The translations under genes were made by a program, and so were the position numbers. From Sphingomonas sp. R-74633 (GTDB lineage Bacteria; Pseudomonadota; Alphaproteobacteria; Sphingomonadales; Sphingomonadaceae), in contig NZ_JACCFG010000006.1 of NCBI RefSeq assembly GCF_013416555.1, forward strand, positions 1 to 64,000: 64,000 nt of DNA, in the 5' to 3' direction. Within the stretch, counting starts at the first letter, position 1; each line of letters starts with the position of its first letter. Positions 52,151 to 60,637 of the stretch are shown here, piece by piece. Below the pieces are notes generated by a model. The model was not told where the DNA came from. It did not search any database and saw only the letters and a list, made by a program, of their open reading frames with translations.

Positions 52151-52876
52151 ATGGCACTCGAGATCGTGCGCATTCCCGCGCTGAGCGACAATTACATCTG
52201 GCTGATCCACGACAAGCGCGCGGACAAGACCGCCGTGGTCGACCCCGGCGATCCCGCGCCCGTGCTCGCCGAGCTGAAGCGGCGCAGCTGGAAGCTCAAC
52301 GCGATCCTCAACACCCACTGGCACCCGGATCACACTGGTGGCAATGCGGCGCTGAAGTCCGAGACCGGGGCGATCATCATCGCGCCGTCGGGCGAGGGCA
52401 CGCGCATTCCCGGCGCCGACTGGCTGGCCGGGGGCAACAACAAGATCAAGGTCGGCCAGCACGTCGCGCATATCCTAGAAGTGCCGGGCCATACCGCGGG
52501 GCACATCGCCTATCACTTCGTCGAGGATCAGATGCTGTTCGTGGGCGACACGCTGTTCGCGATGGGCTGTGGCCGGCTGTTCGAAGGAACGGCGGCACAG
52601 ATGTTCAAGAACATGCAGCTCTTCGCCAAGCTGCCGCCCGAGACGATGGTCTACCCCGCGCATGAATATACCCAGGCGAACGGGCGCTTCGCGCTGACCG
52701 TCGAGCCCGACAACGAAGCGCTGCAGGCGCGGATGGCCGAGGTCGACGCGCTGCGCGAGGCGGGTGAGCCGACAGTGCCGACGACGATCGGCGCGGAGCT
52801 GGCGACCAACCCGTTCCTGCGCGCGGAAAGCGCCGAGCAGCTCGCCGAGCGCCGTGCGGCAAAGGATGCATTCTGA
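52151..52876 (+). CDS. gloB: Hydroxyacylglutathione hydrolase (glyoxalase II)
   Basis: The 241-residue metallo-beta-lactamase-fold enzyme starts MALEIVRIPALSDNYIWLIH and has the metal motif NTHWHPDHTGGNAALK, GHTAGHIAYHF, LFVGDTLFAMGCGRLFEGTA and VYPAHEYTQANGRFAL, the GloB set. It hydrolyses S-lactoylglutathione to lactate and glutathione. A GGAGGAGG-like site precedes the ATG. It pairs functionally with gloA upstream. Confidence 0.95.
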   Translation: MALEIVRIPALSDNYIWLIHDKRADKTAVVDPGDPAPVLAELKRRSWKLNAILNTHWHPDHTGGNAALKSETGAIIIAPSGEGTRIPGADWLAGGNNKIKVGQHVAHILEVPGHTAGHIAYHFVEDQMLFVGDTLFAMGCGRLFEGTAAQMFKNMQLFAKLPPETMVYPAHEYTQANGRFALTVEPDNEALQARMAEVDALREAGEPTVPTTIGAELATNPFLRAESAEQLAERRAAKDAF

Positions 52877-52927
52877 TCGGCGAGGCGCTATAAGCGGGCA
52901 GGTGTCGGGGGCGACGGGAGAATCACG

Positions 52928-53323
52928 ATGATCCGCTTCGCCTTGCCTGTACTGATCCTGGGTGCCTGCGGCGCCAATGCCGCACTGCCCCAGAAGACTT
53001 CGAACAATGATGACGCCAAGATCGCCAGGACGCTGGCGGGGCTGACCCCCGGCAAGCCGCAGGAATGCATCGATCAGAGCCGGGTCGGCGAGACCCGCGG
53101 CTATCGTGACACGATCCTCTATGTGGGCGGCAAGACCAAGGTGTGGCGCAACGACACGGTCGGCAGCTGCACCGGGCTTTCCTATGGCGACCTGCCGGTG
53201 GTGCGCAGCATGTCGGGCCGGCTGTGCCGCGGCGACATCGTGCAGACCCGTGCGCGGATCGGCGGGATGATGACCAGCTCGTGCGCGCTCGGCCAGTTCG
53301 TGCCCTATACCAAAGCAAAATGA
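52928..53323 (+). CDS. Small secreted protein with conserved cysteines, paralog 1
   Basis: The 131-residue product has a signal peptide (MIRFALPVLILGACGANAA). The mature part has a four-cysteine pattern: KPQECIDQSRV, KVWRNDTVGSCTGLSYGDLP, RLCRGDIVQTR and SSCALGQFVPYTKAK. It is followed 11 bp later by a paralog with the same pattern. No known domain. Confidence 0.8.
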   Translation: MIRFALPVLILGACGANAALPQKTSNNDDAKIARTLAGLTPGKPQECIDQSRVGETRGYRDTILYVGGKTKVWRNDTVGSCTGLSYGDLPVVRSMSGRLCRGDIVQTRARIGGMMTSSCALGQFVPYTKAK

Positions 53324-53334
53324 GGAGAGCCGCC

Positions 53335-53742
53335 ATGCGTATCGCCCCGATCGTCGCGCTCGGCCTGCTCGCGCTGGCGGGCTGTACGCCGAGCGCGCAG
53401 ATGCAGGCATCCGAGCAGGCGGAAGCGGCCAAGGATTTGGCCGATGTGCTCGGCGATCGCACCCCCGGCACTCCGCGCGACTGTATCTCGGTCAGCGATT
53501 CCGAGGGGCCGCAGATCATCGATGACCACACGATCATCTACAAGCCGGTGGGGCGCACGCTGTGGCGCAACGACCTGGCGAGCGCCTGCCCGGGGCTCAG
53601 GCCCTATACGACGCTGATCGTGGAAGTGCACGGATCGCAGATCTGCCGGAACGACCGCTTCCGGGCGATCGATCCGGGAGCGAGCATTCCGGGGCCGTAT
53701 TGCATGTTCGGCAAGTTCACGCCGTACGAGAAGGCGAAGTAG
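53335..53742 (+). CDS. Small secreted lipoprotein with conserved cysteines, paralog 2
   Basis: The 135-residue product has a lipoprotein signal (MRIAPIVALGLLALAGC). The mature part repeats the pattern of the upstream gene: TPRDCISVSDSE, TLWRNDLASACPGLRPYTTL, QICRNDRFRAID and GPYCMFGKFTPYEKAK. The shared LWRND...C and C..G.F.PYxKAK endings show that the two genes arose by tandem duplication. A TGAGGAGAG site joins them. Function unknown. Confidence 0.8.
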   Translation: MRIAPIVALGLLALAGCTPSAQMQASEQAEAAKDLADVLGDRTPGTPRDCISVSDSEGPQIIDDHTIIYKPVGRTLWRNDLASACPGLRPYTTLIVEVHGSQICRNDRFRAIDPGASIPGPYCMFGKFTPYEKAK

Positions 53743-53753
53743 GAAAAGCGAAA

Positions 53754-53885
53754 TCCTCTCCCGGAGGGAGAGGGGGACCGCCGGCGAAGCCGGTGGTGGA
53801 GAGGGAAGCCCCCGAGCGCATCGCCCGCGGCACTCCCCCTCCACCAGCTTCGCTGGTCCCCCTCCCACTCCGGGGGAGGGTGTTT
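53754..53885. repeat. Intergenic inverted repeat, type B, copy 4
   Basis: CCTCTCCCGGAGGGAGAGGG forms the left arm and CCCTCCCACTCCGGGGGAGG the right; inner arms GACCGCCGGCGAAGCCGGTG and CACCAGCTTCGCTGG are small hairpins. It fills the convergent gap between the secreted paralog and hslU. Confidence 0.75.
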
Positions 53886-53888
53886 CGG

Positions 53889-55181
53889 TTACAGCACGTA
53901 GCGGCTGAGATCGGTGTTGCGCGCGACGGCGGCGAGCTGGCTGTCCACATAAGCCCCGTCGATCACCAGCGTCTCGCCCTTGCGGTCCTCGGCGCCGAAG
54001 CTGATGTCCTCGAGCAGCTTCTCCATCACCGTCTGCAGGCGGCGGGCGCCGATATTCTCGATCTCGGCATTCACCTCGGCGGCAATCTTCGCGACTGCGC
54101 GGATGCCGTCGTCGGTGAAGTCGATCTGCACGCCTTCGGTGCCGAGCAGCGCGGCATATTGCTGGACCAGGCTCGCCTTGGTGTCGCTGAGGATCGCGAC
54201 GAAGTCCGCCTCGGTCAGCGCCTTCAATTCGACGCGGATCGGCAGGCGGCCCTGGAGCTCGGGGAGCAGGTCAGAGGGCTTGGCGACGTGGAAGGCGCCC
54301 GAAGCGATGAAGAGGATGTGGTCGGTCTTCATCGGCCCGTACTTCGTGGCCACCGTGGTGCCCTCGATCAGCGGCAGCAGGTCGCGCTGGACGCCTTCGC
54401 GGCTCACCGAGCCGCCGCGCACGTCGCTCACCGCGATCTTGTCGATCTCGTCGAGGAAGACGATGCCGTTCGCCTCCGCATCGGCGAGTGCGACGCGGCT
54501 GACTTCGTCCTGGTCGAGGCGCTTGTCGGCCTCTTCCTCGACGAGCTTCTCCCAGGCGGCGCGGACGTTGAGCTTGCGGCGCTTGAGCGGCGAGCCACTC
54601 AGGCCCTTCATCATCTCGCCCAGGTTGATCATTTGCGGGCCGGCGCCGGGGATGTCGAAGGGCATCGACGGCGCCTGCTCGACTTCGATCTCGATCTCGC
54701 TGGTGTCGAGCGTGCCTTCGTGGAAGCGCTGGCGAAAGGCTTCGCGGGTGGCGGTGGAGCTGTCCTTGCCGGTGAGCGCGTCGAGCAAGCGCTGCATCGC
54801 GGCCTCCTCGGCCTTGTCCTTCACCGCCGAGCGGCGGCGCTCCTTTTCGAGCCGGATCGCTTCCTCGACCAGGTCGCGGGCGATCTGCTCGACGTCGCGG
54901 CCGACATAGCCGACTTCGGTGAACTTGGTCGCTTCGACCTTCACGAAGGGCGCATCGGCGAGCTTCGCCAGGCGGCGGCTGATCTCGGTCTTGCCGCAGC
55001 CGGTCGGTCCGATCATCAGGATGTTCTTGGGCGTGACCTCATCGCGGAGATCCGCGGAGAGCTGCTGGCGGCGCCAGCGGTTGCGCAGCGCGACCGAGAC
55101 GGCGCGCTTGGCGTCCTGCTGGCCGATGATGTGCGCGTCGAGGGCGGCGACGATCGCCTTGGGGGTGAGTGCTTCGTTCAT
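53889..55181 (-). CDS. hslU: ATP-dependent protease ATPase subunit HslU
   Basis: The 430-residue AAA+ unfoldase has NEALTPKAIVAALDAHIIGQ, the Walker A MIGPTGCGKTEISRRLAKLA, VGYVGRDVEQIARDLVEEAI, Walker B GIVFLDEIDKIAVSDV and the C-terminal tail ARNTDLSRYVL that docks on HslV. With HslV it degrades damaged or short-lived proteins. ATG 55181 gives the family-typical N-terminus. It is the last gene of a four-gene minus-strand group starting with hslV. Confidence 0.97.
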   Translation of the reverse strand: MNEALTPKAIVAALDAHIIGQQDAKRAVSVALRNRWRRQQLSADLRDEVTPKNILMIGPTGCGKTEISRRLAKLADAPFVKVEATKFTEVGYVGRDVEQIARDLVEEAIRLEKERRRSAVKDKAEEAAMQRLLDALTGKDSSTATREAFRQRFHEGTLDTSEIEIEVEQAPSMPFDIPGAGPQMINLGEMMKGLSGSPLKRRKLNVRAAWEKLVEEEADKRLDQDEVSRVALADAEANGIVFLDEIDKIAVSDVRGGSVSREGVQRDLLPLIEGTTVATKYGPMKTDHILFIASGAFHVAKPSDLLPELQGRLPIRVELKALTEADFVAILSDTKASLVQQYAALLGTEGVQIDFTDDGIRAVAKIAAEVNAEIENIGARRLQTVMEKLLEDISFGAEDRKGETLVIDGAYVDSQLAAVARNTDLSRYVL

Positions 55182-55242
55182 TTGGGAAATGGATACTCTG
55201 GCATTGTTTCGGACCCCGATGTCGGGTGCCGGGGACGCCGCT

Positions 55243-56355
55243 TCAAGCCGTGCAGCGGAAGCCGGCGAAGAAGGCCTGTTGCCTGGCGATGATCTTCGCG
55301 ATGCGATCGGGCTGGGGCGTGGCGTCCCATTCGCCATGCTCGAAGGTGCCGCCGCAGATGATGCCGTCGCCGCGGGGGAACATATAGCCCATCTTGCCGG
55401 CAAAGGCGTATTGCACCTCGGCCTGGGGGAGCAGCACGGCGAGCTGGCCGCGCACCGGCTCGATCTCGGCGTCGCCGAACAGCTTGCCGGCGCCCAGGCC
55501 GGTGCAGTTGAAGACCAAAGTTTCGGGCAGCGCGGCGACCTCGGCGGGGGTGGCGAATTCGCGGACTACGAACTTGCCGCCGGCGAGCTGCACGTCGCGG
55601 GTGAGCTGGCGCAGCAAATGACCGCTCTCCGCGTACATCGTCATGAAGCGCGTGACGCGCTGGACGGGGAAGGGATGCTCGCCGGGGCCCAGCACGACGC
55701 GGTCGGTCTCGTGGCGGGTCGCAGGCGAGCTCGGCTCGTCCGCATCGCCGTCGCCCAGCTCGATATAGGTGGGCAGCCAGCGAATGCCGTATTCGTCGCC
55801 CGTCATGATCTGGAAGCGGCGCCAGCTATAGTCCATCGCCGCTTCGAACTGGGCGAGCCATTCGGGGGTGACGCGGTCATGCTGGTAGAGCCCGGCGGGG
55901 TGCCATTGCCCGCCGGCGATGTTCGAGGTGGTGTGGGGCGGGAGCTGGGCGGCGTAGAGCGTGACCTGGCGGCCGGCCTCCTGCAGCAGGCGCGCGGTGG
56001 TGAGCCCGGCGATGCCCGAGCCGAGCACTGCGACCGGACCGCTATGGCCGGGAAGACCGAGATCGACCGCGAGCCGTGCGGTGCCCCAGCCGAGCGTGAT
56101 GCCCGAGCCGCCATGGCCGTAATTATGGACGAGGCGCTTGTCGCCGAACGGCTCGGCGCGGACGACGAAGCCCGAAGCGCGATAGGGACGCAGACCCGCG
56201 ACGGTGCGGATGACGCGGTTCGCCGAGACGTTCGCGATCGGCAGGCATTTGGGCCCGCGGCTGGGGTTCACTGCCTTCAGGGGGCGGGGCGTCGTCGTGC
56301 AGGCGGGCAGGGCCAGCGCGGCGGAGGCGATCAGCGGGCGGCGGGCGATCAGCAT
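55243..56355 (-). CDS. D-amino-acid-oxidase-like flavoprotein with circularly permuted domains
   Basis: The 370-residue protein has a signal/lipoprotein-like start (MLIARRPLIASAALALPAC). Order of motifs: first the segment that ends ordinary D-amino acid oxidases, GLRPYR (residues 54-59), then RLVHNYGHGGSGITLGWGTA (74-93); next the normally N-terminal FAD loop VAVLGSGIAGLTTARLLQEA (108-127); then HTTSNIAGGQWHPAGLY; last, YMFPRGDGIICGGTFEHGEW (324-343). In eukaryotic DAAO the GLRP/HNYGHGG part follows the GGxFxxGxW part at the C-terminus. No second copy is present at the C-terminus (it ends GFRCTA), so this is a permutation, not a duplication. Probably a periplasmic D-amino acid oxidase/dehydrogenase; activity not proven. 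Confidence 0.8.
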   Translation of the reverse strand: MLIARRPLIASAALALPACTTTPRPLKAVNPSRGPKCLPIANVSANRVIRTVAGLRPYRASGFVVRAEPFGDKRLVHNYGHGGSGITLGWGTARLAVDLGLPGHSGPVAVLGSGIAGLTTARLLQEAGRQVTLYAAQLPPHTTSNIAGGQWHPAGLYQHDRVTPEWLAQFEAAMDYSWRRFQIMTGDEYGIRWLPTYIELGDGDADEPSSPATRHETDRVVLGPGEHPFPVQRVTRFMTMYAESGHLLRQLTRDVQLAGGKFVVREFATPAEVAALPETLVFNCTGLGAGKLFGDAEIEPVRGQLAVLLPQAEVQYAFAGKMGYMFPRGDGIICGGTFEHGEWDATPQPDRIAKIIARQQAFFAGFRCTA

Positions 56356-56423
56356 GGGCGCAGGGTAAGGGAGAGGCGGCTGCGCTCAACCCTGTTTTGG
56401 ATTGGGGGAGGTATGAGCGGAAG

Positions 56424-56798
56424 TCATGGCTCGCGCGGCTCCGCCAGCCAGGCCTCGGCTTCCTCGAAGGTCATGAAGATCCGCATCCGGGGATGCGTCT
56501 GGGTGCGCTCGGCCTGGAGCTTGTTGAGATGGCTGCCGACGACCGAGGCTGCGCGGCCCGAGGTGAGCGTAAGCCCCGCCTCGGCGATGCTGGGCAGCAG
56601 GTCGGCGACGTCATTCGCCTGGACCGGAAAATCGCGCGAATCGATCAGGACGTCATAGTCGTCGCGGATCGCGCGCACTTCCTGCGCCTTCGCGCCGGCC
56701 GCTGTCGCGAAGTCCCGGACCGTCTCGACGGTCCAGAACTCACGAATGTTGATCAGGATGAGGTTGCGGCGGGAATCATAGTCGAGGCGGAATTTCAT
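56424..56798 (-). CDS. STAS/SpoIIAA-like small protein
   Basis: The 124-residue protein begins MKFRLDYDSRRNLILINIRE and contains YDVLIDSRDFPVQANDVADL, consistent with a SpoIIAA/STAS-like alpha-beta fold (strand-helix repeats with ...DVLID). The ATG at 56798 lies 19 bp after the hslV stop. It is second in the hslV-to-hslU group. Role unknown; a link to stress proteolysis is only positional. Confidence 0.65.
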   Translation of the reverse strand: MKFRLDYDSRRNLILINIREFWTVETVRDFATAAGAKAQEVRAIRDDYDVLIDSRDFPVQANDVADLLPSIAEAGLTLTSGRAASVVGSHLNKLQAERTQTHPRMRIFMTFEEAEAWLAEPREP

Positions 56799-56817
56799 GC
56801 CGCCGCCGATGCTCGGC

Positions 56818-57369
56818 TCAGCTATCGCTGTCCAGCATTTCCACGGTGAGCCGGTCATTGGTGTAGACGCAGAGCTCGCCGGCGATCTTCATCGCCTGGC
56901 GGGCGATCTTCTCGGGGTCGGTCTCATAGTCGACCAGCGCGCGCGCTGCGGCGAGGGCGAAATTGCCGCCCGAGCCGATCGCGGCAACGCCGCCCTCGGG
57001 CTCGAGCACATCGCCATTGCCGGTAACGACCAGCGTCACTTCCTTGTCGGCGACGATCAGCATCGCCTCGAGGTTGCGGAGATATTTGTCGGTCCGCCAG
57101 TCCTTGGCCAGCTCGACTGCGGCGCGGAGAAGCTGACCGTTATGGCGCTCAAGCTTGGCCTCGAGCCGCTCGAACAGAGTGAATGCATCGGCGGTGGCGC
57201 CGGCGAAGCCCGCGATCACCTTGCCGTCGCCCAAGGGGCGGACCTTGCGCGCATTGGGCTTCATCACGGTGCTGCCGGCCGAGACCTGACCGTCACCCGC
57301 AATCACCACTTTGCCAGATTTTCGCACGGAGAGGATCGTTGTGCCGTGCCACGCATTTGTTTCGCTCAT
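56818..57369 (-). CDS. hslV: ATP-dependent protease peptidase subunit HslV
   Basis: The 183-residue peptidase starts MSETNAWHGTTILSVRKSGK; cleavage after HG exposes the catalytic Thr10. GDGQVSAGSTVMKPNARKVR, GFAGATADAFTLFERLEAKL and GSGGNFALAAARALVDYETD are the family motifs. It forms the double hexamer core that HslU feeds. Its gene is divergent from the TonB receptor at 57600 and leads the minus-strand group that ends with hslU. Confidence 0.97.
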   Translation of the reverse strand: MSETNAWHGTTILSVRKSGKVVIAGDGQVSAGSTVMKPNARKVRPLGDGKVIAGFAGATADAFTLFERLEAKLERHNGQLLRAAVELAKDWRTDKYLRNLEAMLIVADKEVTLVVTGNGDVLEPEGGVAAIGSGGNFALAAARALVDYETDPEKIARQAMKIAGELCVYTNDRLTVEMLDSDS

Positions 57370-57499
57370 GGAGACGATATGGGGAGACGATGGCATGGCC
57401 CGCAAGAGGCACGCTGCGTCAGTGTTGCATCGACGACACATCGCACCGCAGCAAAATTCACACCCGACAACGCTGACGCGTCCGCAGGATTGACAGTTT

Positions 57500-57517
57500 C
57501 ATGAAACCGGTTTCATG
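57500..57517. promoter_or_regulatory. LacI-type palindromic operator 1
   Basis: CATGAAACCGGTTTCATG is an 18-bp perfect palindrome with the central CG and flanking A/T typical of LacI-family operators (TGAAACCGGTTTCA core). It lies about 83 bp before the receptor start. A half-site (GGGTTTCA) follows it at about 57519-57526. Confidence 0.7.
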
Positions 57518-57562
57518 GGGGTTTCAGGCAAACACGAAAAACAAAACAACCGCCGCCGACGC

Positions 57563-57578
57563 TTGTAACCGGTTACAA
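57563..57578. promoter_or_regulatory. LacI-type palindromic operator 2
   Basis: TTGTAACCGGTTACAA is a 16-bp perfect palindrome sharing the AACCGGTT core of operator 1 (centres about 62 bp apart, close to six helical turns). It ends about 20 bp before the GTG start of the TonB receptor. Repression from the pair would control that gene and perhaps the downstream glycan genes. Confidence 0.7.
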
Positions 57579-57599
57579 CCTCGCTGGGGAGGAAATACA

Positions 57600-60563
57600 G
57601 TGGGAATTCAGAATAAGCATAGCCGTGCCCTGACGCGCGGCATCTCCGTGACGGCAATGGCGGCAGCCACGCTGTTTGCGACCGGCGCCGTGCTGCTGCC
57701 GACCATGGCCTCGGCGCAGGTGAGCACCGCCAGCCTTGGCGGCCAGGTGACCGGCGCGGATGGCGCCGGCGCGGCAGGTGCGCAGGTCAGCGCGCGCAAC
57801 ACCGGCACCAACCAGACCGCACGCGCAGTGGCCGATTCAAGCGGCTATTACACGCTCAACGGCCTGCGTCCGGGCCAGTATGAAGTCGTCGCGACGATCG
57901 GCACCGAGACGGTGTCGCAGACGGTGATCGTCGGCGTCGGCGAGGCGGCGAGCCTCGACCTGGCGGTAGGCGGCACGGTGGCAGCGACGCCCGCGCCCGA
58001 GGGCCAGATCGTCGTCACCGGATCGCGCCTGCGCGAGACGCGGACCAGCGAAATCGCGACGAACGTCAGCACTACGCAGATCGAGCGGCTGCCGCAGACC
58101 GACCGCAACTTCCTGTCCTTCACGGCGCTCGCCCCGGGCGTGCGCTACAATGACAGCGAGACCGACAAGAGCTTCACCTCGGGTGCGTCGACCGCCAGCC
58201 AGGTCAATGTGTTCATCGACGGCGTCAGCCTGAAGAACCAGCTGCGCGAGGGCGGTGTCGCCGGCCAGCAGAACAGCCGCGGCAACCCGTTCGGCCAGCT
58301 CGCCGTGCAGGAATTCCGCGTCCTCACGCAGAACTACAAGGCCGAGTATGAGCAGGCCGGCGCGGCGATCGTCACGGCGATCACCAAGTCGGGCACCAAC
58401 GAGTTCCACGGCGAGGCCTTCGGCCAGTATACGGACAAGGGCCTGGCCGAGAAGGCGTATCTCGACAAGCGCAACAACCGCGCCGAGCCGGACTTCGAGC
58501 GCAAGCAGTATGGCGTGGCGCTGGGCGGCCCGATCATCAAGGACAAGCTGTTCTTCTTCGGTGCCTATGAAGGCAACGACCAGAACCGCGCGTTCAACGT
58601 GGTCGCGGGCGGCAACGCGGCGCTGCAGGCCGCGGCATCGGCATCGCTCGGCCGCGATATCCACACGCTCGAGGGCGCGTTCGTCAGCCCGTTCCGCAGC
58701 GACTTCTACTTCGGCAAACTGACGCTGACCCCGGACGACCGCCAGACCTTCGACCTGTCGTTCAGCCGCCGCGACGAGAGCGACATCCAGGCCTTCGGCA
58801 ACAACGTTTCCTATGAGGCGGCGGAGAACAAGAAGAACCGGGTCGACACCTATCAGTTCAAATGGGCGTATAACGGCAGCAATTTCGTCAACGAATTCAA
58901 TGCCAGCTATCTGAACTACACATTCAATCCGACCTCGCTGCACCCCGATCTGCCGCAATATGAATATGCCGGCGTGATCATCGCGGGCGGCAAGGACTCG
59001 ACCCGCAACGAAGTGCAGAACAGCTATACGTTCCGCGACGACTTCACCTGGTCGGGCTTGGCGGGCCATGTGTTCAAGGCGGGCATCCGCGTGCAGGTGA
59101 CCGACATCACCTTCGACGACCACAGCTATGTCCAGCCGCACTATACCTTCACCGACAACGGCAATAATGGCACGCCGCTCAACCCGAATGACGATCTGAG
59201 CTTCGCCTTCCCGAGCGAGGCGCGCCTGGGCCTGGGCAGCTCGCTGATCCAGGCGTCGAACACCCAGCTTGGTCTGTACGTGCAGGACGACTGGAACGTC
59301 ACCCCGAAGCTCCAGCTCAACCTGGGCGTGCGCTGGGACTATGAGACCAACGGGTTCAACAATGATTATGTGACCCCGGCCAATGCCGCGGCGGCGTTGC
59401 GCGCACTGCCCGCGACCTATTATTTCAATCCCGAAAACTACATCACCGACGGCAATGACCGGAAGCCGTTCATGGGCGCCTTCGCCCCGCGCCTTGGTTT
59501 CTCCTATGACCTGAAGGGCGATCGCTCGACGGTGATCTTCGGTGGCTTTGGCCGCTATTACGACCGCAACAACTTCAACAACACGATCGACGAGCTGTCG
59601 CGCGTGCTCAACCCGGTGGGCGTGTTCCGCTTCTCGGTCGACGGCTCGCCGCGGTCGGGCCTGCCGACCGTGGCGTGGAACCCGGCCTATGGGACCCGTG
59701 CGGGCCTGCTCGCGCTCCAGGGCAGCGCCGCCGGCGCCGGCCTGCCCGAGCTGTTCGCAGTGAAGAACGATGCCAAGCCGCCGGTGAACGACCAGTTCAG
59801 CCTGGGCGTGCGCCAGCGTTTCGGCGTGTTCCAGGCCGCGATCACCGGCTCGTACCAGCGCGGCCGCAACGGCTATACCAACCTGTTCGCCACGCGGCAG
59901 AACAATGGTCTCGGCAATTGCTGCAACACCGCGCCGGTGACGCCGTTCGGCTATGCCAATGTGCTGATCGGCTATGACGGGCTCGATACCCGCTACAAGG
60001 CGCTCTACGTCACGCTCGACAAGAACTACACCGCCGCGTCGGGCTGGGGCCTCAACATCGCCTATACGCTGTCCAAGGCAGAGCAGAACGGCAACGACCT
60101 GTTCAGCCTCGATGGCATCACGCCGGATTCCTATGGCTGGCGCACTCGTCCGGGCGACGAGCGCCACCGGCTGGTGATCTCGGGCATGGTCGACCTGCCG
60201 TTCGGCTTCTCCTTCTCGACGCTCACCACGCTCGGCAGCGGCCAGGGTTATCTGGTCACCGACGCGACCCAGGGCTTCGACGTGGGCAAGCTCAAGCTGA
60301 CCACAGCCTATCCCGAGAAGAACTGTATCGAGGGGCTGTTCGCCTTCTGCGAAGTCAATCTGACGCTGGCCAACCGCTTCAAGATCCATGGCTTCGGCCA
60401 GGTCGAGGCAGCGGTCGACCTGCTCAATGCGTTCAACAACAAGAACTTCAAGGATTTCGACGGCTTCTTCAGCCTGACCGATCCGCTGGATCCGGGCCGC
60501 ATCGGCAACAACACCGTCACGTTGCCGCGGCGCATCCAGTTCCGCCTCGGCTACAAGTTCTGA
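57600..60563 (+). CDS. TonB-dependent receptor with CarboxypepD_reg-like N-domain (Oar-like)
   Basis: The 987-residue protein starts at GTG 57600 with a GGGGAGGA site; the frame stays open upstream but crosses the operators. After a signal (ending TMASAQ) comes a carboxypeptidase regulatory-like domain (ASLGGQVTGADGAGAAGAQV, YYTLNGLRPGQYEVVATIGT), then a plug (GQIVVTGSRLRETRTSEIAT, NVFIDGVSLKNQLREGGVAG) and a barrel ending RRIQFRLGYKF. This is the Oar-like type found in sphingomonads and myxobacteria. Two LacI-type operators precede it and two carbohydrate-active genes follow, so it probably imports an oligosaccharide. Confidence 0.92.
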   Translation: MGIQNKHSRALTRGISVTAMAAATLFATGAVLLPTMASAQVSTASLGGQVTGADGAGAAGAQVSARNTGTNQTARAVADSSGYYTLNGLRPGQYEVVATIGTETVSQTVIVGVGEAASLDLAVGGTVAATPAPEGQIVVTGSRLRETRTSEIATNVSTTQIERLPQTDRNFLSFTALAPGVRYNDSETDKSFTSGASTASQVNVFIDGVSLKNQLREGGVAGQQNSRGNPFGQLAVQEFRVLTQNYKAEYEQAGAAIVTAITKSGTNEFHGEAFGQYTDKGLAEKAYLDKRNNRAEPDFERKQYGVALGGPIIKDKLFFFGAYEGNDQNRAFNVVAGGNAALQAAASASLGRDIHTLEGAFVSPFRSDFYFGKLTLTPDDRQTFDLSFSRRDESDIQAFGNNVSYEAAENKKNRVDTYQFKWAYNGSNFVNEFNASYLNYTFNPTSLHPDLPQYEYAGVIIAGGKDSTRNEVQNSYTFRDDFTWSGLAGHVFKAGIRVQVTDITFDDHSYVQPHYTFTDNGNNGTPLNPNDDLSFAFPSEARLGLGSSLIQASNTQLGLYVQDDWNVTPKLQLNLGVRWDYETNGFNNDYVTPANAAAALRALPATYYFNPENYITDGNDRKPFMGAFAPRLGFSYDLKGDRSTVIFGGFGRYYDRNNFNNTIDELSRVLNPVGVFRFSVDGSPRSGLPTVAWNPAYGTRAGLLALQGSAAGAGLPELFAVKNDAKPPVNDQFSLGVRQRFGVFQAAITGSYQRGRNGYTNLFATRQNNGLGNCCNTAPVTPFGYANVLIGYDGLDTRYKALYVTLDKNYTAASGWGLNIAYTLSKAEQNGNDLFSLDGITPDSYGWRTRPGDERHRLVISGMVDLPFGFSFSTLTTLGSGQGYLVTDATQGFDVGKLKLTTAYPEKNCIEGLFAFCEVNLTLANRFKIHGFGQVEAAVDLLNAFNNKNFKDFDGFFSLTDPLDPGRIGNNTVTLPRRIQFRLGYKF

Positions 60564-60587
60564 GCCTGGCCTGAGCAATGCAATTTG

Positions 60588-60627
60588 GGGGAGGCGGGCT
60601 TCGGCTCTCCTCCCCCTGTTCTTTTTG
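60588..60627 (+). terminator. Intrinsic terminator or attenuator after Oar-like receptor
   Basis: GGGGGAGGCGGGC, a TTCG loop, and GCTCTCCTCCCCC form a long imperfect stem followed by TGTTCTTTTT. It lies 24 bp after the receptor stop and just before the GH43-like gene, so it may lower rather than stop downstream expression. Confidence 0.7.
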
Positions 60628-60637
60628 GGGATTGGCG

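Noticed and set aside
35697..53885. Type B palindromes as CRISPR repeats
   Set aside because: Copies are isolated, imperfect and differ in spacing; there is no array of equal repeats and spacers and no cas gene.
57837..60578. 913-codon minus-strand frame antisense to the Oar-like receptor
   Set aside because: Antisense shadow with repetitive Val/Ala/Glu composition and no family motif.
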